Source of the DNA: an uncultured Lachnospiraceae bacterium
GTDB taxonomy: Bacteria; Bacillota; Clostridia; Lachnospirales; Lachnospiraceae
Reading direction: 5' to 3'
Length of the DNA stretch: 64,000 bases
NCBI GenBank assembly: GCA_902789555.1
Contig: CADAOF010000004.1
Location: 1-64,000, forward strand
The position numbers and the translations under genes were made by a program. The notes beneath the pieces are model-generated. The model worked only from the letters and a program-made list of their open reading frames with translations. It searched no databases and was not told where the DNA came from. This document shows positions 16,346 through 26,133 of the stretch, piece after piece. Each line of letters starts with the position of its first letter. Positions within the stretch are counted from its first letter, which is position 1.

Positions 16346-17584
16346 CTATTCCGCGCGGAGGAGGGCGACCGCCGCGTCGTTGACGTTGGTCCCGGTCGGA
16401 CCGGTAATGATCAGCCCGCCGATCTTCTGCAGGGCGTGATAGGCGTCGTTTTCCTGCAGGACGGCGTCGATACTGATCCCGAACGCCTTCAGTTCCGCGC
16501 AGCTGTCACCGTCGCAGAAACCGCCCGCGGCATCAGTCGGACCGTCCGTGCCGTCGCTGCCCACCGAAAAGACGGCGGCATTCTTCATGCCGGCGATCCC
16601 TGCTGCAGCGGCGAGCGCCAGTTCCTGGTTCCGCCCGCCCTTACCGTGACCGGTAAGTTTTACGACCGTTTCGCCGCCGGCAATGAAGGCAAGGGACTTT
16701 CCGTCAGCCGCATGCGTTTTCAGCACGGAGGCAAGGAATCTGCCGGCTTCTCTCGCCTCGCAGGAAAGCTGATCGGTCAGCAGGACCGGCTCATAGCCGA
16801 GACGGGCGCAGGCCTTTGCGGCGGCGGCGCAGAGCTCGCGCACGCTCCCGTTGATCTGCAAATGCACGTTGTCAAGATTCTTGGGCGTTTCCTCGTTCAG
16901 CAGCCGGCGGGCAGTCTCCGACAGCCGGAGCCCGTATTTTTCCGCGATGCGCCGGGCGTCTTCACAGGTTGAAGGATCGGGGCAGGCGGGGCCTGAGGCG
17001 ATCATGTCCGGCGGGTCGCCGAGAATGTCGGAAAGCACGACGGCTTCCACGCGGGCGGGAGCGCAGAAGAGGGCAAAGCGTCCGCCTTTCACTGCCGAGA
17101 GGCGCTTCCGGATCGTATTGATCTCCACGATGTCCGCGCCTGAAGCAAGCAGTTTGTTCGTGATATCCTGCAGTTCCTCCGCAGGAATGAGCGGCTTTTC
17201 GAAAAGCGCACTCCCGCCGCCGGAAAGAAGGAAGAGAACGGTATCCTTTTCCGTAAGGCCGCGGACGAGGTCAAGCACGGCCTGCGTGCCCCGGAAGGAG
17301 TTTTCATCCGGCACGGGGTGGCCGGCTTCATAGCAGTCAATGTTCGCGAGCGGTCCCGTGACGTGGCCGTATTTCGTTACCACGACGCCTTTTTCGATGC
17401 GGCTTCCGAGACAGTCGGAGGCCGCCTTTGCCATCTGCCAGGCAGCTTTTCCGGCAGCGGCAAGGAGGACTCTGCCGGGGAATTCCTTCTCTTCCAGCGC
17501 CCTTCTCACGGCAGCGTCCGGCTGCACCGCGGCAATGGCTTCCCGGACGATCCTGTCCGCGTGAGAACGAAGCAGTTGATCCAT
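16346..17584 (-). CDS. Glycerate 2-kinase (MOFRL family)
   Basis: A 412-residue protein with both halves of the family. The N-terminal DUF4147 domain has AAAGKAAWQMAKA, GHPVPDENS and LFLLSGGGSALFEKP. The C-terminal MOFRL domain has AGGETVVKLTGHGKGGRNQELALA and SVGSDGTDGPTDAAGG. These kinases phosphorylate D-glycerate to 2-phosphoglycerate, feeding lower glycolysis. Position next to gap, pgk, tpiA and gpmI fits. It is transcribed alone on the reverse strand, divergent from pgk. Confidence 0.93.
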   Translation of the reverse strand: MDQLLRSHADRIVREAIAAVQPDAAVRRALEEKEFPGRVLLAAAGKAAWQMAKAASDCLGSRIEKGVVVTKYGHVTGPLANIDCYEAGHPVPDENSFRGTQAVLDLVRGLTEKDTVLFLLSGGGSALFEKPLIPAEELQDITNKLLASGADIVEINTIRKRLSAVKGGRFALFCAPARVEAVVLSDILGDPPDMIASGPACPDPSTCEDARRIAEKYGLRLSETARRLLNEETPKNLDNVHLQINGSVRELCAAAAKACARLGYEPVLLTDQLSCEAREAGRFLASVLKTHAADGKSLAFIAGGETVVKLTGHGKGGRNQELALAAAAGIAGMKNAAVFSVGSDGTDGPTDAAGGFCDGDSCAELKAFGISIDAVLQENDAYHALQKIGGLIITGPTGTNVNDAAVALLRAE

Positions 17585-17737
17585 CTTGTTTTCCTCACTT
17601 TACCGGTATGATACGCGCGGCTTACTGTCATATTTTCCCACGCTTTGCCGAAACTGTCAAGCTGCAGGCGGGGTTCCGGCTGCCGGCGGAACAGCTCTTT
17701 CAATTGTGAAATTTCTATCATTTTTTCGCTTTTCCGG

Positions 17738-17766
17738 TTGATATTCCGCGAGGAAAGAAGTATAGT
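17738..17766 (+). promoter_or_regulatory. Promoter of pgk-tpiA-gpmI
   Basis: TTGATA (17738-17743), a 17-bp spacer and TATAGT (17761-17766) are followed by an AT-rich leader of about 95 bases. Upstream, GTTCCG-N8-CGGAAC (17673-17692) is a further dyad between the divergent genes. Confidence 0.75.
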
Positions 17767-17798
17767 AAAATGTGGCCGAAAAATAAGGAAAAACGGCT

Positions 17799-17813
17799 GT
17801 TTTCGCCGAAAAC
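17799..17813. promoter_or_regulatory. Palindrome in the pgk leader
   Basis: GTTTTC-GCC-GAAAAC is an exact 15-bp dyad about 25 bases downstream of the expected transcription start. That is a classical repressor position, so it is a candidate operator for a glycolytic regulator. Confidence 0.45.
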
Positions 17814-17868
17814 CGGCGGAAAATGAAACAAAAACGCATTCAGAACAATTCTCACGGGGAGGATAAAA

Positions 17869-19089
17869 ATGCTGAACAAAAAGACCGTAGAAGACATCAA
17901 GATCAAGGGAAAACGCATCCTGGTCCGCTGCGACTTCAACGTACCGCTCAAGGCCGGTGCGATCACCGACGACACTCGCATCCGCGCGGCGCTGCCGACC
18001 ATTCAGAAACTGGCGGACGGCGGAAAGGTGATCCTGTGCTCTCACCTCGGCAAGGTAAAGAACGGCCCGAACGAGGGGGAGTCCCTTCGTCCCGTTGCAA
18101 AACGCCTGGAAGAACTGCTGGGAAAGAAGGTCGTCTTCGTTGACGACGACAACGTGACCGGCGCCGCCGCGACGAAGGCCGTGAAGGCCATGAAGAACGG
18201 TGACATCGTCCTGCTGCAGAATACCCGCTTCCGCGGCGCTGAAGAAACCAAGAACGGCGAAGCCTTCAGCAGGGAACTGGCGGATCTGGCCGACAGCTAC
18301 GTCTGCGACGCCTTCGGTTCCGCGCACCGTGCGCATGCGAGCGTTGCCGGCGTGACGAAGTTCATCCGCGAAAAGGGCGGCGACTGTGCGGTCGGCTACC
18401 TGATGGAGAAAGAGATCAACTTCCTCGGCAATGCCGTGGACGATCCGAAGCGCCCCTTCGTTGCCATCCTCGGCGGCGCAAAGGTGGCGGACAAGCTGAA
18501 CGTCATCAACAACCTGCTGGAGAAGTGCGACACGCTGATCATCGGCGGCGGCATGGCCTACACCTTCCTGAAGGCACAGGGGCTTGAAGTCGGTACCTCC
18601 CTTGTGGATGCGGAGAAGGTCGAATACTGCGGCGAGATGCTGAAAAAGGCTGAAAAGCTCGGCAAAAAGCTGCTCCTCCCGGTCGACGCGAAGGTCACGA
18701 AAGTCTTCCCGGATCCGATCGACGCACCCATCGCCGTGAACGCCGTTTCCACGAAGCGCATGCCGAAGACGAAGATGGGCCTCGACATCGGCCCGCGGAC
18801 CGTGAAGCTTTATGCAAAAGAAATCGCGAATGCGAAGACCGTGGTCTGGAACGGCCCCATGGGCGTGTTCGAAAACCCGATCCTTGCTGAAGGGACCAAG
18901 GCGATCGCGCAGGCGATGGCAGATGCCGATGCCGTGACCGTCATCGGCGGCGGCGATTCTGCAGCAGCCGTGAACCAGATGGGCTTCGCGGATAAGATGA
19001 GCCACATCTCCACGGGCGGCGGCGCCTCCCTGGAATTCCTCGAAGGCAAGGAACTGCCGGGCGTTGCGGCAGCGGATGACAAAGACTGA
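17869..19089 (+). CDS. pgk: Phosphoglycerate kinase
   Basis: A 406-residue PGK. The N-terminal signature [14 protein letters not shown] is followed by the substrate-binding loop SHLGK. The nucleotide domain contains [17 protein letters not shown], and the C-terminus has NGPMGVFE and [11 protein letters not shown]. It makes ATP from 1,3-bisphosphoglycerate. ATG 17869 is preceded by GGGGAGGA. It is the first gene of a run pgk-tpiA-gpmI, with 37 bases to tpiA containing GAAGGATAAGG. Confidence 0.97.
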   Translation: MLNKKTVEDIKIKGKRILVRCDFNVPLKAGAITDDTRIRAALPTIQKLADGGKVILCSHLGKVKNGPNEGESLRPVAKRLEELLGKKVVFVDDDNVTGAAATKAVKAMKNGDIVLLQNTRFRGAEETKNGEAFSRELADLADSYVCDAFGSAHRAHASVAGVTKFIREKGGDCAVGYLMEKEINFLGNAVDDPKRPFVAILGGAKVADKLNVINNLLEKCDTLIIGGGMAYTFLKAQGLEVGTSLVDAEKVEYCGEMLKKAEKLGKKLLLPVDAKVTKVFPDPIDAPIAVNAVSTKRMPKTKMGLDIGPRTVKLYAKEIANAKTVVWNGPMGVFENPILAEGTKAIAQAMADADAVTVIGGGDSAAAVNQMGFADKMSHISTGGGASLEFLEGKELPGVAAADDKD

Positions 19090-19126
19090 GAAAGATTGAG
19101 AAAGACAAAGAAAGAAGGATAAGGAC

Positions 19127-19873
19127 ATGAGAAAAAGACTGGTAGCCGGAAACTGGAAGATGAATAAGACGCCTTCCGAAACGCGGGCGTTCCTGAAGGA
19201 ACTGGCCCCGCTTGTCAAGGGAGCAAAATGTGACGTGGTGCTCTGCGTACCCGCCGTGGATCTGATCCCCGCCGTGGAAGCGGCGAAGGGCAGCCGCATT
19301 AAGATCGGTGCGGAAAACATGCATTTTGAAGAAAAGGGCGCCTTCACGGGCGAGATCTCTCCCGCGATGCTGACCGACGCCGGCGCGAAGTACGTCATCC
19401 TCGGCCACAGCGAACGCCGCGAGATGTTTGCCGAGACCAACGAAGGCGTGAACAAGAAGGCGCTGAAGGCCATCGAACACGGCCTCATCCCGATCATCTG
19501 CTGCGGCGAGACCCTGACCCAGCGCGAACAGGGCATCACCGTGGACCATATCCGCCAGCAGATCCGCATTGCCTATCTCGGCATTGCGAAGGAAGACGTG
19601 AAGAACACCGTGATCGCCTACGAACCCATCTGGGCGATCGGTACCGGCAAGGTGGCGACCACCGAACAGGCTGAGGAAGTCTGCGGCGCGATCCGCAAAC
19701 TGATCGCCGAACTGTACGACCGCAAGACGGCCGGCCAGGTCCGCATCCTCTACGGCGGCAGCGTTGCCCCTTCGAACGCGAAGGAACTCTTCGAGCAGCC
19801 CGACATCGACGGCGGCCTCGTGGGCGGCGCCTCCCTGAAGATTGATTTTGCGAAGGTGGTGCTTCCCGAATGA
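19127..19873 (+). CDS. tpiA: Triosephosphate isomerase
   Basis: A 248-residue TIM barrel with the expected catalytic residues: the N-terminal Lys in AGNWKMNK, His in LGHSERRE, and Glu in the signature [12 protein letters not shown]. The phosphate-gripping end is LYGGSV and [10 protein letters not shown]. It interconverts dihydroxyacetone phosphate and glyceraldehyde-3-phosphate. Its stop codon overlaps the gpmI start by 4 bases, so translation is coupled. Confidence 0.97.
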   Translation: MRKRLVAGNWKMNKTPSETRAFLKELAPLVKGAKCDVVLCVPAVDLIPAVEAAKGSRIKIGAENMHFEEKGAFTGEISPAMLTDAGAKYVILGHSERREMFAETNEGVNKKALKAIEHGLIPIICCGETLTQREQGITVDHIRQQIRIAYLGIAKEDVKNTVIAYEPIWAIGTGKVATTEQAEEVCGAIRKLIAELYDRKTAGQVRILYGGSVAPSNAKELFEQPDIDGGLVGGASLKIDFAKVVLPE

Positions 19874-21408
19874 AGCGGCCGACGATGCTGATGATCATGG
19901 ACGGTCTCGGCCTGACCGAAGAGGTGAAGGGCAATGCCGTGAAAGCGGCGAAGACCCCGAACCTTGACCGTCTCATGAAAGAATATCCCTTCGTGCAGGG
20001 ACAGGCCAGCGGCCTTCACGTGGGCCTTCCGGACGGCCAGATGGGCAACTCGGAAGTCGGCCACATGAACATGGGCGCGGGACGGATCGTCTACCAGGAC
20101 CTGACCCGCATCACGAAGGACATCGAAGACGGCGGATTCTTCCGCAACGAAGCCCTGCTTGCGGCCATGAAGAAGGCAGCGGGAGAAGGCAGCGCGCTCC
20201 ATCTGTTCGGGCTCGTCTCGGACGGCGGCGTGCACAGCCACAACTCCCACATCTACGCCCTGCTTGACATGGCGAAGAGGGAAGGGGTTAAGGACGTGAT
20301 CGTCCATGCCTTCCTCGACGGCCGCGATACGCCGCCCACCTCCGGTCTTTCCTACGTGAAGGAGCTGGAAGCGAAGATGGCGGAGCTCGGCATCGGCCGG
20401 CTCGGGACCATCTGCGGCCGCTACTACGCGATGGACCGCGACAACCGCTGGGAACGCGTGGAGAAGGCCTATCGGGCGCTGACGCTCGGCGCGGGCGTGG
20501 TCGCCGAAGATCCCGACGCCGCCCTGCAGGCTTCCTATGACGAAGGCGTGACCGACGAATTCGTAAAGCCCATCGTCTGCTATGAGGGCGAAGAACCCGT
20601 CCGCCGCATTCAGAGCGGCGACGCCGTCATCTTCTTCAACTTCCGGCCGGACCGTGCGCGGGAGATCTCCCGTGCCTTCCTCGATCCGGACTTTGCCGGC
20701 TTTGAACGGCGGCAGCTTAAGGACCTCGTCTACGTTTTCTTCACCGAATACGATCCGACGATCCCGAACCACCTGGTCGCCTACGGCAAGGAAAGCTTCC
20801 GCAACACGCTCGGCGAGTACGCCGCATCCCTCGGCCTGAAGCAGCTCCGGCTTGCCGAGACCGAAAAGTACGCGCACGTCACCTTCTTCTTCAACTGCGG
20901 CATTGAGACGCCGAACGAAGGAGAGGACCGCATCCTCGTTCCCTCACCGAAGGTCGCGACCTATGACCTGCAGCCTGAGATGAGCGCCTACACCGTCTGC
21001 GATAAGCTCTGCGAAGCCATCGGGAGCGGCAAGTACGACCTCATCGTCATCAACTTCGCGAACCCCGACATGGTGGGGCATACCGGCGTCTTTGAAGCGG
21101 CGGTCGCGGCTGTGGAGGCCGTTGACACCTGCGTCGGACGCGCGGTCGACACTCTGCTTAAGGCCGGCGGACAGATGTTCCTCTGCGCCGACCACGGCAA
21201 CTGCGAGAAGATGTGGGACGACGAGGCGAACGCGCCCATGACGGCCCATACCACGAACCCCGTGCCTTTCGTCCTGATCGGCGCGGACGAGGGCATCACC
21301 CTTCAGGAAGGCGGCAGGCTCTGCGACATCGCACCGACCCTGCTCGACCTCATGGGGATCCCTCAGCCGAAAGAAATGACCGGGCATTCACTGCTCATCA
21401 GACCTTAA
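19870..21408 (+). CDS. gpmI: Phosphoglycerate mutase, 2,3-bisphosphoglycerate-independent
   Basis: A 512-residue iPGM of the alkaline phosphatase superfamily. The metal site starts with MIMDGLGL and continues with the catalytic Ser in [17 protein letters not shown]. Later blocks include [41 protein letters not shown] and [10 protein letters not shown]. It converts 3- to 2-phosphoglycerate and needs manganese. Enolase and pyruvate kinase are not in the window. The next gene starts 21 bases later, which places an Fe-S-type scaffold gene on the same transcript. Confidence 0.97.
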   Translation: MKRPTMLMIMDGLGLTEEVKGNAVKAAKTPNLDRLMKEYPFVQGQASGLHVGLPDGQMGNSEVGHMNMGAGRIVYQDLTRITKDIEDGGFFRNEALLAAMKKAAGEGSALHLFGLVSDGGVHSHNSHIYALLDMAKREGVKDVIVHAFLDGRDTPPTSGLSYVKELEAKMAELGIGRLGTICGRYYAMDRDNRWERVEKAYRALTLGAGVVAEDPDAALQASYDEGVTDEFVKPIVCYEGEEPVRRIQSGDAVIFFNFRPDRAREISRAFLDPDFAGFERRQLKDLVYVFFTEYDPTIPNHLVAYGKESFRNTLGEYAASLGLKQLRLAETEKYAHVTFFFNCGIETPNEGEDRILVPSPKVATYDLQPEMSAYTVCDKLCEAIGSGKYDLIVINFANPDMVGHTGVFEAAVAAVEAVDTCVGRAVDTLLKAGGQMFLCADHGNCEKMWDDEANAPMTAHTTNPVPFVLIGADEGITLQEGGRLCDIAPTLLDLMGIPQPKEMTGHSLLIRP

Positions 21409-21429
21409 ACACATAAGGAGTAAAGGACT

Positions 21430-22122
21430 ATGATCTACACCAAAGAAGTGGAACTCATGTGCCCGGTGGCACAGGGCGTTTCCCATGGCGCAGCGCCCAT
21501 TCCCGAGGAGGCGAAATGGGTCAAGGCGAAGGAAGTCGGCGACATCAACGGCTTTACCCATGGCATCGGCTGGTGCGCGCCGCAGCAGGGCGCCTGCAAA
21601 CTGACCCTGAACGTCAAGAACGGCATCATCCAGGAAGCCCTGGTCGAGACCATCGGCTGCTCCGGCATGACCCATTCGGCCGCCATGGCCGCGGAGATCC
21701 TGCCCGGCAGGACCATCCTCGAAGCGCTGAACACCGACCTCGTGTGCGACGCCATCAATACCGCGATGCGTGAACTCTTCCTGCAGATCGCCTACGGCCG
21801 CAGCCAGAGCGCGTTCTCGGAGGACGGCCTTGCGATCGGCGCCGGCCTCGAAGACCTCGGCAAGGGCCTGCGTTCGCAGATCGGCACCATGTACAGCACC
21901 CTGGAAAAAGGCCCCCGCTACCTGGAGATGGCGGAAGGCTACGTTACCGGCATTGCCCTTGATGAAGAAGATATGATCATCGGCTACAAGTTCGTGAACT
22001 TCGGCAAGATGGCAGACTTCATCAAGAAGGGCGACGACCCGAATACCGCCTGGGAAAAGGCCAGCGGCCAGTACGGCCGGGTGGCCGATGCCGTCCGGAT
22101 CATCGATCCGAGAAAGGAGTGA
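21430..22122 (+). CDS. NifU-like iron-sulfur scaffold family protein
   Basis: A 230-residue protein whose N-terminal 130 residues follow the NifU/IscU fold: GWCAPQQGACKLTLNVKNGIIQEALVETIGCSGMTHSAAMAAEILPGRTILEAL is close to the NifU-type pattern, though written here as separate short motifs: WCAPQQGAC, ETIGCSGMTHS and AEILPGRTILEA. Cysteines sit near positions 11, 50, 56 and 77, suitable for metal or cluster binding. The rest (EDLGKGLRSQIGTMYSTLEKGPRYLE) is specific to a subfamily paired with GGGtGRT proteins. A 3-base gap separates it from that partner gene. The exact role is unknown. Confidence 0.8.
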   Translation: MIYTKEVELMCPVAQGVSHGAAPIPEEAKWVKAKEVGDINGFTHGIGWCAPQQGACKLTLNVKNGIIQEALVETIGCSGMTHSAAMAAEILPGRTILEALNTDLVCDAINTAMRELFLQIAYGRSQSAFSEDGLAIGAGLEDLGKGLRSQIGTMYSTLEKGPRYLEMAEGYVTGIALDEEDMIIGYKFVNFGKMADFIKKGDDPNTAWEKASGQYGRVADAVRIIDPRKE

Positions 22123-22125
22123 GCC

Positions 22126-23130
22126 ATGGCAACGTTTGAATCCTACGAACGCCGCATTCCCCAGATCCAGAAGGTTCTGGACAAATATGAACTGGGCACG
22201 CTCGACGACGCAAAGAAACTGACCGAAGACTACGGCCTGGACGTATACGCGCAGGTACGCGGCATCCAGCCGATCTGCTTCGAGAATGCCTGCTGGGCTT
22301 ACACTCTCGGCGCCGCGATCGCCATCAAGAAGGGCTGCAAACGTGCTGCAGACGCTGCCGCCGCCATCGGCGAAGGCCTTCAGGCCTTCTGCATCCCCGG
22401 CTCCGTTGCCGATCAGCGGAAGGTCGGTCTCGGCCACGGCAACCTCGGCAAGATGCTGCTGGAAGAGGAGACCGAGTGCTTCTGCTTCCTGGCCGGCCAT
22501 GAATCCTTCGCAGCCGCGGAAGGCGCCATCGGCATCGCCGAAAAGGCCAACAAGGTCCGTAAGAAACCGCTCCGCGTCATCCTGAACGGCCTCGGCAAGG
22601 ACGCCGCCCAGATCATTTCCCGCATCAACGGCTTCACCTACGTGGAGACCGAGATGGATTACTACACCGGCGAAGTGAAGGAAATCTTCCGCAAGAGCTA
22701 TTCGAACGGCCTGCGCGCGAAGGTCAACTGCTACGGCGCGAACGACGTGACCGAGGGCGTGGCCATCATGTGGAAGGAAGGCGTGGACGTGTCCATTACC
22801 GGCAACTCCACCAACCCGACCCGTTTCCAGCACCCGGTCGCCGGCACCTATAAGAAGGAATGCCAGGAACGCGGCAAGAAGTACTTCTCCGTGGCTTCCG
22901 GCGGCGGCACCGGCCGTACGCTGCACCCCGACAACATGGCTGCCGGCCCTGCCTCCTACGGTATGACCGATACCATGGGCCGCATGCACAGCGACGCCCA
23001 GTTCGCGGGCTCCTCCTCCGTGCCGGCACACGTCGAAATGATGGGTCTCATCGGCATGGGCAACAACCCCATGGTCGGCGCGACCGTTGCGGTGGCGGTC
23101 TCTGTCGAAGAAGCGATGAAAAACAAATAA
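22126..23130 (+). CDS. GGGtGRT-family protein
   Basis: A 334-residue protein of the family named for its motif, visible here as ASGGGTGRTLHPDN near residue 262. Other conserved pieces are QPICFENACWAYTLGAAIAIK, IPGSVADQRKVGLGHGNLG and CFLAGHESFAAAEGAIGIAEKAN. No membrane segment or signal peptide is present. The biochemical function is undescribed to my knowledge; the tight pairing with a NifU-like scaffold suggests a role with an iron-sulfur or sulfur species. A strong terminator follows. Confidence 0.85.
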   Translation: MATFESYERRIPQIQKVLDKYELGTLDDAKKLTEDYGLDVYAQVRGIQPICFENACWAYTLGAAIAIKKGCKRAADAAAAIGEGLQAFCIPGSVADQRKVGLGHGNLGKMLLEEETECFCFLAGHESFAAAEGAIGIAEKANKVRKKPLRVILNGLGKDAAQIISRINGFTYVETEMDYYTGEVKEIFRKSYSNGLRAKVNCYGANDVTEGVAIMWKEGVDVSITGNSTNPTRFQHPVAGTYKKECQERGKKYFSVASGGGTGRTLHPDNMAAGPASYGMTDTMGRMHSDAQFAGSSSVPAHVEMMGLIGMGNNPMVGATVAVAVSVEEAMKNK

Positions 23131-23146
23131 GCCTGCCTGAACGCAG

Positions 23147-23187
23147 AAAAAGACCTGTGAAGCACATGCGGCTTCACAGGCCTTTTT
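23147..23187 (+). terminator. Terminator after the GGGtGRT gene
   Basis: A 17-base stem (AAAAAGACCTGTGAAGC / GCTTCACAGGCCTTTTT) with one mismatch ends in five T residues. The A run also allows it to work for the convergent feo operon. Confidence 0.9.
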
Positions 23188-23251
23188 GTTTGCCTTACGT
23201 TTTGCTTTTACAAACGGTAAACAGGTGTTAACGATTGGTAAACGCTGCCGT

Positions 23252-23470
23252 TTACCGGGCTTTTACGGTCTTTCCGGCCGGCTTTCCGCTGTGGCAGGCA
23301 CCGGCCATGGGACAGCCCGCGCAGGCGCCGCCGCAGGAGGAGCAGCTGCCGCAGGAGGTCTTCCCGGCCTTCCTGTCGCGGACCATGCCGCGCACGATGA
23401 AAAAGACCGACGCGGCAACTGCCGCGATCAGGAGGATGTTGACGTAATTTACAGCAAGCCAGGCAAACAT
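23252..23470 (-). CDS. FeoB-associated Cys-rich membrane protein
   Basis: A 72-residue protein with one N-terminal membrane helix (VNYVNILLIAAVAASVFFIV), a short basic stretch and a cysteine cluster CGSCSSCGGACAGCPMAGAC. This matches the small Cys-rich proteins that accompany feoB in many Firmicutes (the FeoB-associated family). It may bind iron or help FeoB assembly; its role is not established. ATG 23470 has GGAAAGGAA upstream. It is the last gene of the feo operon, 78 bases after feoB. Confidence 0.85.
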   Translation of the reverse strand: MFAWLAVNYVNILLIAAVAASVFFIVRGMVRDRKAGKTSCGSCSSCGGACAGCPMAGACHSGKPAGKTVKAR

Positions 23471-23548
23471 ATGGCATTTCCTTTCCGATGACCGCTGCGG
23501 CGCCGGAGACCGGTGAAAAACTCCGGCGCCGCTTTTTGAACAGGGAGA

Positions 23549-25831
23549 TTATTTTACGGTCAGTTTCTGAGATTCCTTATAAGGCTTGAACAGCTGCCAC
23601 AGGAGGGCGGCAAGGGCAAGTCCCGCGAGGACGGCGCCGATCACGTTCACGCCGCCGGCAAAGATCCTGCCGAGCTGCCAGACGATGAAGGCGATGGTGT
23701 AGGCAAAACCGCACTGATAGCCGATCGCGAACAGGGTCCATTTGCCGCTGTTCATTTCCCGATTGATAGCGCCCATGGCGGCAAAGCACGGTGCGCAGAG
23801 GAGGTTGAAGATCAGGAAGGCGTAGGCGGCAAGTTTTGCGTGGCCGCCGGAGAAGTCTTCGAAGTCGGCCTGGACATTGTCCCAGATCTGGTCGCCGTTT
23901 TCCTCCAGATCTTCCTCGCCGTCCTTATCGTCATAGTTGTACAGGACGCCGAAGGTGCTGACGACCTCTTCCTTGGCGACGAGGCCGGTCACGGTCGCGA
24001 CGGTGGGCTTCCAGTCACCGAAGCCGAGCGGCCGGAAGATGACGGAGACGGGCTGCGCCGCGCGGGCCAGGATCGAATCGTCCATGGGTTCCACTTCGTC
24101 TTCAGGGATGTTCATGCGCTTTGCCACTTCGGCGACGTAGGCGTCGTCGACCAGTTCTTCATCCGCATACAGTTCCTCGACCATGCCGAACTGCTTGCCC
24201 ACCCAGCCGAAGCCGGACAGGAACCAGATGATGATGGAGGAAAGCACGATGACGGTGCCGGCGCGCTTGATGAAGGACCAGCCGCGCTCCCAGGTGCCGC
24301 GCAGGACGTTGACGGCGGACGGGACGTGGTAGGCCGGCAGTTCCATGACGAACGGTGCAGGATCGCCGGCGAAGCGTTTGGTCTTCTTCAGCATGATACC
24401 GGAAACGATGATCGCGGCGATGCCGATGAAGTAGGCCGAGACCGCGACCCAGGTGCTCTCATTGAACAGGGCGCCCGCGATCAGGCCGATGATGGGCAGT
24501 TTCGCGCCGCAGGGCATGAAGGTCGTCGTGGTGATCGTCATGCGGCGGTCGCGTTCGTTCTCAATGGTACGGGAGGCCATGACGCCGGGGATGCCGCAGC
24601 CGGTAGCCACCAGCATGGGGATGAAGCTCTTGCCGGAGAGGCCGAAGCGGCGGAAGATCCGGTCCATGATGAAGGCGATACGGGCCATGTAGCCGATGTC
24701 TTCCAAGATGCAGAGCATCAGGAAGAGGACCAGCATCTGCGGGACGAAACCGAGCACGGCGCCGACGCCGGCGAAGATACCGTCGGAGATCAGGCCGACC
24801 AGCCAGGGCGCAGCGCCCCAGCCTTCCAGAATGGAGCGGGAACCGTTCGTCAGCCACGCTTCGCCGAGGGTGTCGTTCGCCCAGTCGGTCAGGAAGGTGC
24901 CGATGGAGATGCCGCCGTCGCCGATGGGCTTGCCCATGGCGAGCGCATAGACCAGGAACATGACACAGGCGAAGATCGGAAGGGCAAGCCAGCGGTTGGT
25001 CACGATCTTGTCGATCTTATCGGAAACGCTGAGGTGTCCTGCAGCCTTCTTCACGTAAATGCCCTTGATCAGTTCGGCGATGTAGACGTAGCGCTCATTG
25101 GTGATGATCGCTTCCGCGTCGTCGTCCATTTCTTTCTCGGCGGCCTGAATGTCCTTTTCAATGTGATCCAGCGTGCTCTGCGGAAGATGCAGGGCTTCGA
25201 TCGCCTTCTCATCGCGTTCGAAGAGCTTCACGGCGTACCAGCGCTGCTGTTCTTCGGGCATGCCGTGCACAGCAGCTTCTTCGATGTGGGCCAGCGCGTG
25301 TTCAACGACGCCGGCAAAGGTGTGCGCCGGAGCGGAAGCTTTCTTCTGCGCAGCTCTGACCGCTGCCTGCGCGACAGCGTCAATGCCTTCGCCCTTCAGC
25401 GCGGAAATCTCCACCACCGGGATGCCCAGGCGGTTCGAAAGTTCCGCGGAATTCAGCTTATCGCCGTTCTTGCGGACGATATCGATCATGTTAAGCGCGA
25501 TGACCACGGGGATGCCGAGCTCGGTCAGCTGTGTGGTCAGGTACAGGTTGCGTTCCAGGTTCGTCGCATCCACGATGTTCAGGATGACGTCCGGACGTTC
25601 GTTTACCAGATAATTTCTGGCGACGACTTCCTCCAGGGTATAAGGGGAAAGGGAATAAATGCCGGGAAGGTCGGTGATGGTCACTTCCGTGTTTTTCTTC
25701 AGTTTGCCTTCTTTTTTCTCAACGGTGACACCGGGCCAGTTGCCGACGAACTGGTTCGAACCGGTCAGTGCGTTGAACAGAGTCGTTTTCCCGCTGTTCG
25801 GGTTGCCCGCAAGAGCGATGCGAATATCCAT
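23549..25831 (-). CDS. feoB: Ferrous iron transport protein B
   Basis: A 760-residue FeoB. The N-terminal GTPase has G1 GNPNSGKTT, G2/G3 region WPGVTVEKKEG and DLPGIYSL, and G4 NMID. A helical GDI-like segment (about 170-270) leads to the membrane core with Gate motifs and LVATGCGIPGVMASR. An acidic extracytoplasmic loop (DDKDGEEDLEENGD) occurs late in the protein. I place the start at ATG 25831 (MDIRIALAGN); an upstream ATG at 25852 directly abuts an operator palindrome and has no ribosome binding site. It imports ferrous iron across the inner membrane using GTP. Confidence 0.95.
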   Translation of the reverse strand: MDIRIALAGNPNSGKTTLFNALTGSNQFVGNWPGVTVEKKEGKLKKNTEVTITDLPGIYSLSPYTLEEVVARNYLVNERPDVILNIVDATNLERNLYLTTQLTELGIPVVIALNMIDIVRKNGDKLNSAELSNRLGIPVVEISALKGEGIDAVAQAAVRAAQKKASAPAHTFAGVVEHALAHIEEAAVHGMPEEQQRWYAVKLFERDEKAIEALHLPQSTLDHIEKDIQAAEKEMDDDAEAIITNERYVYIAELIKGIYVKKAAGHLSVSDKIDKIVTNRWLALPIFACVMFLVYALAMGKPIGDGGISIGTFLTDWANDTLGEAWLTNGSRSILEGWGAAPWLVGLISDGIFAGVGAVLGFVPQMLVLFLMLCILEDIGYMARIAFIMDRIFRRFGLSGKSFIPMLVATGCGIPGVMASRTIENERDRRMTITTTTFMPCGAKLPIIGLIAGALFNESTWVAVSAYFIGIAAIIVSGIMLKKTKRFAGDPAPFVMELPAYHVPSAVNVLRGTWERGWSFIKRAGTVIVLSSIIIWFLSGFGWVGKQFGMVEELYADEELVDDAYVAEVAKRMNIPEDEVEPMDDSILARAAQPVSVIFRPLGFGDWKPTVATVTGLVAKEEVVSTFGVLYNYDDKDGEEDLEENGDQIWDNVQADFEDFSGGHAKLAAYAFLIFNLLCAPCFAAMGAINREMNSGKWTLFAIGYQCGFAYTIAFIVWQLGRIFAGGVNVIGAVLAGLALAALLWQLFKPYKESQKLTVK

Positions 25832-25852
25832 GCTTTGGATCCGTCCTTTCAT

Positions 25853-25870
25853 GGTTAGACCACGCTAACC
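25853..25870. promoter_or_regulatory. DtxR/IdeR-type operator before feoB
   Basis: GGTTAG-ACCACG-CTAACC is an exact 18-bp palindrome between feoA and feoB. It shares both half-sites with the palindrome at 26399-26416. Its position suggests an additional, iron-controlled start or a roadblock for feoB; no clear -35/-10 pair is visible beside it. Confidence 0.75.
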
Positions 25871-25892
25871 GCATTCGTAAAAAAATATGAGC

Positions 25893-26114
25893 TTATTCCA
25901 CTTCGATCATTTCCGCGTCGCCCTTGCGCAGGCTCAGCTCGTAGCCCCGCACGTTCAGTTCCAGCGGATCGCCCAGAGGGGCAACCTTCCGCACGTAGAC
26001 AGAAATCCCTTTGGTGATGCCCATGTCCATGATGCGGCGCTTGACGGCTCCTTCGCCGTGAAGCTTCTTGACCTTTGCCGTATCTCCTACGGCGACGTCA
26101 CGCAGCGTTTTCAT
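25893..26114 (-). CDS. feoA: FeoA-family SH3-like protein (second copy)
   Basis: A 73-residue FeoA. The SH3-like fold is visible as MKTLRDVAVGDTAKVKKL, AVKRRIMDMGITKGISVYVRKVAPLGDPLEL and the closing GYELSLRKGDAEMIEV. I chose ATG 26114, with AAGGAGAA upstream, instead of the longer reading from 26165, which would add a charged extension absent in the family. FeoA binds FeoB and supports its activity. A separate FeoA gene lies 19 bases upstream in the same operon. Confidence 0.9.
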   Translation of the reverse strand: MKTLRDVAVGDTAKVKKLHGEGAVKRRIMDMGITKGISVYVRKVAPLGDPLELNVRGYELSLRKGDAEMIEVE

Positions 26115-26133
26115 TGATCCTGATTCTCCTTCC

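Noticed and set aside
25832..25852. A longer FeoB starting at ATG 25852
   Set aside because: There is no ribosome binding site; the ATG directly follows an operator palindrome and adds seven residues absent from FeoB proteins.
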